Of a stretch of DNA of 64,000 nt, positions 8,707 through 15,463 are shown in pieces (within the stretch, counting starts at the first letter, position 1; the number at the start of each line of letters is the position of its first letter). This DNA comes from Murdochiella sp. Marseille-P8839 (GTDB lineage Bacteria; Bacillota; Clostridia; Tissierellales; Peptoniphilaceae): contig JAIKLF010000004.1 of NCBI GenBank assembly GCA_019753405.1, positions 124,001-188,000 on the forward strand. Direction: 5' to 3'. The position numbers were made by a program, and so were the translations under genes. The notes beneath the pieces are model-generated. The model was not told where the DNA came from. It worked only from the letters and a program-made list of their open reading frames with translations, and made no database searches.

Positions 8707-9330
8707 GACCCTGGCTGACTGCTTTTTTTGCCGTTTGACAGGGTCTCAGAGGGGCTTTTCGACCCTGGCTTGAGATGGATTTCGTCGTTTGCCAGGGGCG
8801 GCGACCCTGACTGGTTGACTTTTTTACCGTTTGACAGGGTCTCGCTGAGGCTTTTCGACCCTGGCTTGAGATGGATTTCGTCGTTTGCCAGGGGCGGTGA
8901 CCCTTGCTAAGTGCTTTTTGGGGCGTTTGCCAGGGTCTCGCAGAGGCTGTTCGGCCCTGGCTTGAGATAGATTTCGTCGTTTGCCAGGGGCGGCGACCCT
9001 GACCGGTTGACTTTTTTTCCGTTTGACAGGGTCTAAATGAGGCTTTTCGACCCTGGCTTGAGATAGATTTCGTCGTTTGCCAGGGGCGGCGACCCTGACC
9101 GGTTGACTTTTTTTCCGTTTGACAGGGTCTAAATGAGGCTTTTCGACCCTGACGGGAGATAGATTTCGTCGTTTGCCAGGGGCGGCGACCCTGACTGATT
9201 GACTTTTTTGCCGTTTAACAGGGTTTAAAGGGAGCTTTTTGACCCTGTTAGATATTGGGTTTCATCGTTTGCCAGGGGCGGTGGCCCTGGCAAACGGAAT
9301 TTTTTACTCTGAAACAGGGTCTTGCTGGCA
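8707..9330. repeat. Tandem array of 96-bp repeats made of paired hairpins
   Basis: A unit of exactly 96 bases begins with GACCCTG at 8761, 8857, 8953 (GGCCCTG), 9049, 9145 and 9241; half a unit precedes it from 8707. Each unit holds two related hairpins: a 42-base half with CCCTGG pairing to CCAGGG around GATTTCGTCG, and a 54-base half with GACCCTG pairing to CAGGGTC around a T-rich loop. Both halves contain CGTTTGNCAGGG, so the 96-mer looks like an old duplication of a roughly 48-base hairpin; about 13 hairpins are present. The period is a multiple of three, but no long reading frame with a ribosome binding site crosses the array. Function unknown. Confidence 0.95.
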
Positions 9331-9390
9331 AATTCGGTCTTGTCAAAAGAGAATTTTGGGAAATAGCCAGGGTCGCGCGTATTTTCACGC

Positions 9391-9440
9391 CTCAACCGCG
9401 CCGCCATCATCATTCCCAGCGGCGCTCCACCTCGATTAAG
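9391..9440. repeat. Isolated fourth copy of the 40-bp repeat
   Basis: CCGCGCCGCCATCATC followed by CCCAGCGGCGCTCCAC matches the three tandem copies at 8589-8703, on the other side of the 96-bp array. The rest of the gene-free stretch (9331-9390, 9441-9478) holds degenerate fragments such as GCCAGGGTC but no further full unit. Confidence 0.75.
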
Positions 9441-9478
9441 CGATCACAGGAAAACGCCAAACCCAAGCGGTGCTCCGC

Positions 9479-9706
9479 TCAGCGCTTCTTTCCCGGAATA
9501 ATCAGCAGTAAAAGCATGGCCCCGATCACGGCCGGAACGACAGCCATGTCCGCCAGATGCGGTCCCCAGGAGCCGAATAACGCTTGTCCAATGGCCGAAC
9601 CGATCAGGCCGACAAGCACATTCATCAGACAGCCGAGCTTCTTATGGTTCATGATACGTGCAGCGATCGCACCGATCAACGCACCGACAATAATGCTTGC
9701 AATCAT
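9479..9706 (-). CDS. GlsB/YeaQ/YmgE-family small membrane protein
   Basis: A 75-residue, very hydrophobic protein with three predicted membrane helices and the glycine-rich patterns GALIGAIAARIM and LVGLIGSAIGQALFG that mark the transglycosylase-associated (GlsB/YeaQ) family. These proteins are linked to general and cell-envelope stress; their molecular role is not established. Its start overlaps the stop of the PII-like gene in an ATGA arrangement, so it is the last gene of the DUF1538-PII-GlsB operon and is translationally coupled. The downstream side is the 96-bp repeat array. Confidence 0.88.
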   Translation of the reverse strand: MIASIIVGALIGAIAARIMNHKKLGCLMNVLVGLIGSAIGQALFGSWGPHLADMAVVPAVIGAMLLLLIIPGKKR

Positions 9707-10458
9707 CGGATCACCAATCCTTGCACATCGGAAACCGACTCGACGTAAAGTATTCCCGTGCCGGGACGAGTAAAGTTAAACGCTTCTTCCAGAGCGATAG
9801 TCACCCTTTCGGCCACATCCTCCGGAGCAAGAATCAGCAGTAGTTCCTTTTCCGGCTCAATTTCGATGCCAAAGAGCTTCTCCGACACCTGCGCGCCGGT
9901 GCCGCGACCGTGCAAAATCGTCCCACCCTTCGCGCCGGCTTCACGTGCCACAATCATAACGTCTTCAGCCATGCCCAAATTGACGACGACCGTAAGTTTC
10001 TTATATTGCATCGTTTCCTCCTCATGGGGAACAGGATCCATTCCTTCCGACTCATCCTTCCGCAATAGAAGGACGTCCTCTGCCTTCTCACTATCTTCGC
10101 CTTGCTGTCGTGCAGAAGCATCTAAAACGTGATCTTCCTGCTTTTTCCCACCATAAAGCCATCGTTCAATGGGAGAAAAAAAGGCAATGCCGTGATTCGG
10201 CTTGTGTAAAGCCAGCACTTCCGTCGCCTCGTTCAAAAAGGAACGAGCTTCCTGCGCAAGCAGCAACATATTCAGCAGAACCTTATCCTGTCTCTTAATG
10301 CCGAGAAATTGCAACGTGCGATTGCTCACCGTGCCTTTTCCTCGCAAAACGAGAATATCTGTGATGCCCCGCTCTTTCGCCAGCGAAAGGCATTTTTTTG
10401 CCGATGGCGGACTCAAGATAAACGTCACCATGTACGCCATTTGTCTCTTTTCCTCCAT
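9703..10458 (-). CDS. Protein with two PII-like (GlnB-type) domains
   Basis: A 251-residue protein in which two ferredoxin-like PII domains can be recognised: residues about 7-90 and 150-250, the second beginning MQYKKLTVVV with GAKGGTILHGRGTG and ending GTGILYVESV. PII proteins bind ATP/ADP and small ligands and switch partner proteins, often transporters. Here the partner is probably the DUF1538 permease just upstream, since such permeases are often followed by PII-like genes. A charged linker (about residues 105-150) joins the domains; no typical uridylylation tyrosine loop is evident. The start at ATG 10458 lies two bases past the permease stop. Confidence 0.8.
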   Translation of the reverse strand: MEEKRQMAYMVTFILSPPSAKKCLSLAKERGITDILVLRGKGTVSNRTLQFLGIKRQDKVLLNMLLLAQEARSFLNEATEVLALHKPNHGIAFFSPIERWLYGGKKQEDHVLDASARQQGEDSEKAEDVLLLRKDESEGMDPVPHEEETMQYKKLTVVVNLGMAEDVMIVAREAGAKGGTILHGRGTGAQVSEKLFGIEIEPEKELLLILAPEDVAERVTIALEEAFNFTRPGTGILYVESVSDVQGLVIR

Positions 10459-10459
10459 A

Positions 10460-12097
10460 CTACTTCTCTCCCTTCGCATTCGCGTGCACCGTTTGCGCAT
10501 TCGACTTTTTCTGATCTACCACGCGTTCCGTTTGCACATTCGTGTGCACCGTTTGCGCATTCGACTTTGCCTGATCTATTGCGCGTTCCGTTGAAGCATC
10601 GTGCTTCGTCTGCGCAATCTCATGTGCCTTTGACGCATTCAGTTTCGCCTGATACAAAACGCCCAAAAGTTCAATGGCCACAATGGGCACCATGGCTACC
10701 ACCGCAATCATCCCAAAACCGTCAGCCACCACATCCGCCGTTGGCGTATGGGCGGCAATGCCCTGAACGAAGGCCAGCGAAAACGTCGCTGTCATCGGCC
10801 CGGACGCTACACCCCCGGCATCAATTGCCATGCCCACAAAGAGATCCGGCACAAAGAAGGATAGAAGCACAGCAAGGCCGAACCCCGGCAAGAGAAGCAT
10901 CCAAAGAGAAATCTGCGGCACAAGAATCCGAAGAGCCGAGAGAAAAATCGCAGCCCCGACGGCAAGCGATAAAAAGAGGCATACTAAACTGCGCTTTACT
11001 GAACCGCCCGTGACGTCCTCCACCTGATTCGTCAAGACGTGCACTGCCGGCTCCGCCAGGACGGTCGTAATACCGAGGAAAAAAGCTACAAGAAGTGCCG
11101 GCAAAGGATTTGTTCCGGCCAAGCGCTTACCGAGCTCTGCTCCCACGTGCATAAACCCGCTGTTGACTCCCGAAAGGAAAATAACGAGGCCGAAAAAGGT
11201 CAATCCCACACCGCGTAAAATGTCCAGAATTGTACGCTTATTATGCTTGATCGCGCCGAGCTGCAACAACAAATACGTTGCCAGGATGGGCAACAACGAA
11301 AGAAATGCTTCCTTCGCCAAAAGCGGAATCTGTGCAAGATAGGCCTGCCATAGAGGCATATTTTCCGCCACGGTCTCCGGCAGTTCTCCGGAAAGTTTCC
11401 CCGGTGCAAAGAAAAGTCCGACAACCAATACACCAATAATTGCGCCGGTGGAAGAAATACCGATCACACCGAAACTGTCCGCTTCGCCGACTTTACTGTC
11501 TTTTTTCATGGAAGAAATACCGTATGCCAGGGAAAGCATGAACGGCACCGTAATCGCGCCGGTTGTCGCTCCCGAGGAATCAAAGGCGATCGCCATAAAA
11601 TCCGTTGACGAAAAAAGGGAAAGCAAAAGGATCAGCCCATACGCGCCAGCAAACACATAGCGCACGCGAATGTTGTGGAGAATACGAAGCATCCCCACCG
11701 TCATCATCACACCGATGCCGATCGAAACGGCAATCACCAGAATCCAACGGTTAAACACACCGTTCGTCACCGCATCCACCTGTTTCGCCAAAATATGCAA
11801 ATCTGGCTCGGCAAACGAAATAAAAAAGCCCAGAATGAGACTTGCCGTCATCACGATGGGATAACTGTTCGTATGCGTAATCGAACGGCCGGCATACTGT
11901 CCGATGGGTTCCAAGCCCTGATCAATACCAAAAAGAAAAATCGTCAACCCCAAAACCACCAGCACCGAGCCCACCAAAAAAGCGAGCAAAAGTGCCGGCG
12001 GCAATGGAGCGACCGTAAAATGAAGCACCAAAACGATGAACACAATCGGCAACACCGAGAACAGCACTTCTTTTACCTTATCCCATAGAATAGTCAA
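10460..12097 (-). CDS. DUF1538 integral membrane transporter
   Basis: A 545-residue membrane protein with about 12-14 helices in two homologous halves. Each half carries the same signature: AEPDLHILAKQVDAVTNG in the first, AEPAVHVLTNQVEDVTGG in the second, the hallmark of DUF1538 permeases. The substrate is unknown. The last 60 residues form a hydrophilic tail with a 20-residue repeat (SNAQTVH) encoded by a 60-base direct repeat at 10484 and 10544. The start is TTG at 12097, supported by GAGGT six to seven bases upstream; no in-frame ATG fits. It leads an operon with the PII-like and GlsB genes, which suggests nucleotide- or nitrogen-sensing control of transport. Confidence 0.85.
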   Translation of the reverse strand: MTILWDKVKEVLFSVLPIVFIVLVLHFTVAPLPPALLLAFLVGSVLVVLGLTIFLFGIDQGLEPIGQYAGRSITHTNSYPIVMTASLILGFFISFAEPDLHILAKQVDAVTNGVFNRWILVIAVSIGIGVMMTVGMLRILHNIRVRYVFAGAYGLILLLSLFSSTDFMAIAFDSSGATTGAITVPFMLSLAYGISSMKKDSKVGEADSFGVIGISSTGAIIGVLVVGLFFAPGKLSGELPETVAENMPLWQAYLAQIPLLAKEAFLSLLPILATYLLLQLGAIKHNKRTILDILRGVGLTFFGLVIFLSGVNSGFMHVGAELGKRLAGTNPLPALLVAFFLGITTVLAEPAVHVLTNQVEDVTGGSVKRSLVCLFLSLAVGAAIFLSALRILVPQISLWMLLLPGFGLAVLLSFFVPDLFVGMAIDAGGVASGPMTATFSLAFVQGIAAHTPTADVVADGFGMIAVVAMVPIVAIELLGVLYQAKLNASKAHEIAQTKHDASTERAIDQAKSNAQTVHTNVQTERVVDQKKSNAQTVHANAKGEK

Positions 12098-12199
12098 CCA
12101 TCTACCTCATCTTCTTTTCCCATGCAAGCTGTTCCGTATATGTCCGCTCCACGTCCACCTTTTTTCATGAACAGGCACTTTTGCCAAACGACATCGGCA

Positions 12200-13027
12200 T
12201 CATCTGTCCGAAAAGCCCAAGCCATACACCGTTCCCAGCGCTGTTGGATAGCTCATCTCCGGATCGTCATGCGTTACCGTGCCGTCAAACCAAATCTGCA
12301 CGCTCTGTCCTTTCCACTCGTCCGCCGATTTTCCTTGAATCCGGTCGAACGGGATCGGTTCGTCATTCCGATAGAAAAGAGTCTTCTTTCCGATAAACAC
12401 AGCAATCGGCTTGCCTGCAGGCGAAAGCGTTTTTTGCAGATGCATAAAGTGTTCCGGCACTTCCGAAACGTCCACCAACAGCCGTATCTCGTCCGTGTCC
12501 GGCAAGACTTCCGCTTCACGTACCTTGGCGGTAAACGTAGCAACGCCATCCGGAATGGACGTAACCTCCACCTTTTCATCCACGAAGAGGATCCATTTAT
12601 CGTTCTCTTTCACCGAGACGGCGGTTTCATTCCAACGCTGGTATTCCATACCCGTACCGAAGTTGGACTCACCATCCTTGGTCGGTTTCTCTTTCGTACC
12701 TACACTTGTCATGATCTTCCCGTCGGCGGTACCGCAGGTCACCCCACTGTTGACAAATCCCGTATCGCGATAGCATTTTCCGTCAATTTGCACCATGCGG
12801 GGAACGTCTTCGGAAAGATTCTCGCCGATCGGCTTACTTTCCGCACGATTCTCTTCTGTTCCGGAAGCACTTCCTTGTTTGGCAACCTCTGAAGACAGCG
12901 CATTCACGACGCTGCTGTTCTCAACCTCGTCGGAGGTTTTTCCCTCTCCATTTGGAGCAGTACAGGCGCAGAACAGGATCGCTCCCAGGAGCAAACCGGT
13001 CGTCGCCATTCGTTTTTTCTTGCTCAT
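12200..13027 (-). CDS. Secreted lipoprotein of unknown function
   Basis: A 275-residue protein with a lipoprotein signal: basic MSKKKR, a hydrophobic stretch and the cysteine in LFCAC at about residue 22, so it is predicted to be lipid-anchored outside the cell. A Ser/Glu-rich linker (23-70) is followed by a segment with KCYRDTG and VTCGTADGK, and a C-terminal beta-rich part (VQIWFDGTV, SYPTALGTVYGL) that resembles the end of DUF3221/YobA-like proteins; this likeness is tentative. Start at ATG 13027 with AAAGGAGG upstream. A TATAAT lies about 30 bases upstream (13055-13060), so it probably has its own promoter. Confidence 0.75.
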   Translation of the reverse strand: MSKKKRMATTGLLLGAILFCACTAPNGEGKTSDEVENSSVVNALSSEVAKQGSASGTEENRAESKPIGENLSEDVPRMVQIDGKCYRDTGFVNSGVTCGTADGKIMTSVGTKEKPTKDGESNFGTGMEYQRWNETAVSVKENDKWILFVDEKVEVTSIPDGVATFTAKVREAEVLPDTDEIRLLVDVSEVPEHFMHLQKTLSPAGKPIAVFIGKKTLFYRNDEPIPFDRIQGKSADEWKGQSVQIWFDGTVTHDDPEMSYPTALGTVYGLGFSDR

Positions 13028-13062
13028 GCTGTCCTCCTTTCCCTTTCTTCCTTTTCTATTAT

Positions 13063-13102
13063 AACCAATCGGGGCTGTTTCCACACAGCCCCGAACCGAT
13101 TG
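13063..13102 (-). terminator. Inverted repeat after the ABC-2 permease gene
   Basis: CGGGGCTGT pairs with AACAGCCCCG, with further flanking complementarity (AATCGG/CCGATT-like), between the permease stop at 13145 and the lipoprotein gene. There is no T-run behind it and a TATAAT for the next gene overlaps its end, so it may be a weak terminator or a regulatory hairpin. Confidence 0.45.
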
Positions 13103-13144
13103 TCCCTTCGCGCCCGGGGCAATTTCCTGTAAAAGGCGAACCGT

Positions 13145-13888
13145 TTACCGCTTACGCAATTGCAAACGGTATAGACCGCCCCAGCTGAACAAACTCAATA
13201 CAGCAAAGATCCCGGCCTCGAAAAGTAGCAAATGACTCGTTTTCTCGGCCAGCCACGGTACAAGGCGACGAAAAGCATCCACGATATAGCTAACCAACGC
13301 ATTCCCCGGACCCACTCCTCCTAAAATGGTTAGAACAGATTGGACGAGCAAGGTAATGACAAAATAGACGATGATCCAAAATAAAGCAATTTGCAGGGGT
13401 TTCATGCGATAGTATAAGAGGCCTAACAGCATCGTTACCGTAGCCATAAGAAGATAGAGCATCAAAAGGACCGAAACCATTCCCCATTTCACGCCATTTT
13501 GATAGAGAGAAAACACCATAATGTCTTTCGTGGTTCCCCCAAAAGCGTTCAATGCGATCGTGAACACAGGAACCAGAATCAGCATCAGAACAAAAGCGCC
13601 AAAGGCAAATGCGATATATCCAAGGTAGACGCCCCACGCTCTTGCCGAGGCGGAAAGGCTGTTCTGGAAGATGAAATCCATTTTTCGGTTAAATGTAAAC
13701 TGACTTACCGCCATAAACATAAGCAAAATCGTTATATCCAGACCGGAAAAACTGGGTTGAAGGTTGTTGTTGAAAAAGCCGGCGAATAGGGAAAGAAAAA
13801 TCCCTATACCGAACAGTCCCAGCACCACATAAAGCAGTGTCTTGCCATTTTCCCAAACAATATATTTTCCTGTCGCTTGTAGTCTCAT
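13145..13888 (-). CDS. ABC-2 type transporter permease
   Basis: A 247-residue membrane protein with six predicted helices and no ATPase, starting MRLQATGKYIVW at ATG 13888 with AAGGAGGACAG upstream. It lies 17 bases behind an ABC ATPase gene and two genes behind a GntR/YtrA-type regulator. This regulator-ATPase-permease set is the known layout of ytr-like systems that respond to cell-wall stress or antimicrobials. The substrate is unknown. A much longer in-frame extension upstream overlaps the ATPase gene and is not credible. Confidence 0.85.
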   Translation of the reverse strand: MRLQATGKYIVWENGKTLLYVVLGLFGIGIFLSLFAGFFNNNLQPSFSGLDITILLMFMAVSQFTFNRKMDFIFQNSLSASARAWGVYLGYIAFAFGAFVLMLILVPVFTIALNAFGGTTKDIMVFSLYQNGVKWGMVSVLLMLYLLMATVTMLLGLLYYRMKPLQIALFWIIVYFVITLLVQSVLTILGGVGPGNALVSYIVDAFRRLVPWLAEKTSHLLLFEAGIFAVLSLFSWGGLYRLQLRKR

Positions 13889-13905
13889 ATGATCTGTCCT
13901 CCTTT

Positions 13906-14838
13906 TTATTGCTGTCCATCTTTTTTGCTCGGACCAAAAAAGGATCGCTTTTGGCTCGTATTCTTTTCTACGGCGTCCGGTTTCTCTTTCGTCAGCGCGA
14001 TAAAGAGACGCTGCAAATCCACGTTTTGCACCGAAATTCCAAAAGAAGCTGTGCTGAGCGACATCCAAGCATCGCTTTCCACCACCCACTGCGCCATTGC
14101 GCCCACTTCTTGCTTTTGAACGACGGTCATTTCCGGGTGAGCCTGCACAAGGTTCTGAACCTGCTCTGTCGGTGCGATGAGCAGACGATACTTCTCCATC
14201 AAGGCGTCCAGTTCTTCCCGAATGAGAATCTTGCCCTTCTGAATAAAAATGACTTCCTGTAAAAGCGGGGCCAATTCCGAAATCAGATGGGACGAGAGCA
14301 CGATACAGCTCTGCGTCTCAGCAAATACAGACAGCACATTCTCATAAAACATCTCGCGATTGACCGCATCATGACCCAACGTCGGCTCATCTAAAAAGAG
14401 ATATTCCGCTCCGCTGCGCAACGCCACCACGGACTTAAAAAGGGAACTGTTTCCGGTAGAAAGTTTATCAAAGCGACTGTCCGGAGAAAGACCGAAGCGA
14501 TCCAGATCCGCCAGTGCCTCGTTCAGGGCAAAATCGGGATAAAACGTGGCTGTAATCTTTAGAATGTCCTTCAATTTTTTTGCCGGGAAGAGATTGTCCG
14601 GCCCCACCATGTAGATTTTTCGCAACGCTTGATCATTGCCCGGATTCTCGCCGTCAATGGTAAAGGAACCATCCGTCGGTCGCATACGACCATTTAAAAT
14701 AGTTAACAGTGTAGATTTTCCTGCACCGTTTCGCCCCAAAAGACCGTAAATTTTTCCTTTTTCCAAATGTAGATTGACATGATTCAGCGCCGTCAGTTTC
14801 CCAAAACGCTTGGATAACCCGCTTACCTCTAAACCCAT
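13906..14838 (-). CDS. ABC transporter ATP-binding protein (YtrB-like)
   Basis: A 310-residue ATPase. Walker A is GRNGAGKST, the Q-loop region precedes GPDNLFPAKK, and Walker B is YLFLDEPTLGHD. The signature loop reads LSTGN rather than LSGGQ, a deviation shared by some YtrB-type ATPases. The C-terminal 90 residues are an accessory domain. It should drive the downstream ABC-2 permease. Start at ATG 14838 is supported by AGGAGG nine bases upstream. The regulator gene ends 23 bases before it. Confidence 0.9.
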   Translation of the reverse strand: MGLEVSGLSKRFGKLTALNHVNLHLEKGKIYGLLGRNGAGKSTLLTILNGRMRPTDGSFTIDGENPGNDQALRKIYMVGPDNLFPAKKLKDILKITATFYPDFALNEALADLDRFGLSPDSRFDKLSTGNSSLFKSVVALRSGAEYLFLDEPTLGHDAVNREMFYENVLSVFAETQSCIVLSSHLISELAPLLQEVIFIQKGKILIREELDALMEKYRLLIAPTEQVQNLVQAHPEMTVVQKQEVGAMAQWVVESDAWMSLSTASFGISVQNVDLQRLFIALTKEKPDAVEKNTSQKRSFFGPSKKDGQQ

Positions 14839-14861
14839 CGTTGTATTCCTCCTATTCGTCG

Positions 14862-15227
14862 TCATTCGTTATCATTATGTAGCCAGGCAATCACCTCTTC
14901 GGTGGAGATGCCAAGCCGTTTTGCCTCATTTTGCAAGGGGTGAACAAAATGTGCTCGAAATTCGGCCAAGCGTTTTTGGCGAATCCGATCCACACCGCCT
15001 TCTGCTACAAATACACCCAATCCTCTTTTTTTGTAAAGAATGCCTTCATCAACCAGAAGATTGACCCCCTTTAATGCTGTCGCCGGGTTAATGCGATACC
15101 CGACACTCAATTCCGTCGTGGACGGAATTTGATCGCCTTCTTTATATGCTCCGGTCAAAATGGCGTTTTCCAATCCCTCACTGATTTGTTGAAACAGGGG
15201 AACGCCATTGGCTTCGTCAAGGTGCAT
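14862..15227 (-). CDS. GntR-family regulator, YtrA subfamily
   Basis: A 121-residue regulator with an N-terminal winged helix (PLFQQISEGLENAI, EGDQIPSTTELS, NPATALKGVNLLVDEG) and a short C-terminal helix region, the form typical of the YtrA subfamily, which lacks a large effector domain. It precedes the ABC ATPase and permease and probably represses this operon. A consensus promoter and an 11-bp-arm inverted repeat lie upstream, placing a likely operator over the transcription start. AAGGAGGAATGCAC is the ribosome binding site. Inducers of such systems are usually wall-active compounds, but none is shown here. Confidence 0.92.
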   Translation of the reverse strand: MHLDEANGVPLFQQISEGLENAILTGAYKEGDQIPSTTELSVGYRINPATALKGVNLLVDEGILYKKRGLGVFVAEGGVDRIRQKRLAEFRAHFVHPLQNEAKRLGISTEEVIAWLHNDNE

Positions 15228-15252
15228 TCCTTCCTCCTTCCCGCTCTCTATT

Positions 15253-15276
15253 AGTTAGTTACTCAAGTAACTAACT
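15253..15276. promoter_or_regulatory. Operator-like inverted repeat of the YtrA-type operon
   Basis: AGTTAGTTACT and AGTAACTAACT form perfect 11-base arms separated by two bases. It lies 9 bases downstream of the -10 box, over the expected transcription start, an ideal place for autorepression by the adjacent regulator. Confidence 0.75.
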
Positions 15277-15284
15277 GCGTATCT

Positions 15285-15313
15285 AATATACCGCCATATA
15301 CTCCTGCTGTCAA
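15285..15313 (-). promoter_or_regulatory. Sigma-A promoter of the GntR-ABC operon
   Basis: TTGACA (15308-15313) and TATATT (15285-15290) are separated by 17 bases on the minus strand. The match is near consensus, so the operon would be strongly expressed if not repressed at the inverted repeat just downstream. Confidence 0.8.
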
Positions 15314-15346
15314 GAGAATATTTTCTCCGTGCCGTTTTTTATAGCA

Positions 15347-15388
15347 CAAAAAAAAGACGATAACGAAGGGATCTTCGTTACCGTCTTT
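15347..15388 (-). terminator. Terminator of the surface protein gene
   Basis: A 16-base stem (AAAGACGGTAACGAAG with CTTCGTTATCGTCTTT, one mismatch-like position) with a four-base loop is followed by a run of T on the minus strand, 75 bases past the surface protein stop. Confidence 0.88.
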
Positions 15389-15463
15389 GCGGTTCGTGCC
15401 GTACAGTGATCGTTCGACACGCTTTCTTTTATTTTGCTTCACCATCCATCAGTGTCTTTTTTC

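Noticed and set aside
8728-8910. Repeat-encoded small protein in the 96-bp array
   Set aside because: The 96-base period keeps frame, but the frame is short, lacks a ribosome binding site and is interrupted in later units; the hairpin structure explains the repeats better.
8707-9330. CRISPR array
   Set aside because: Units are repeats without unique spacers, both halves are related to each other, and no cas gene is present in the window.
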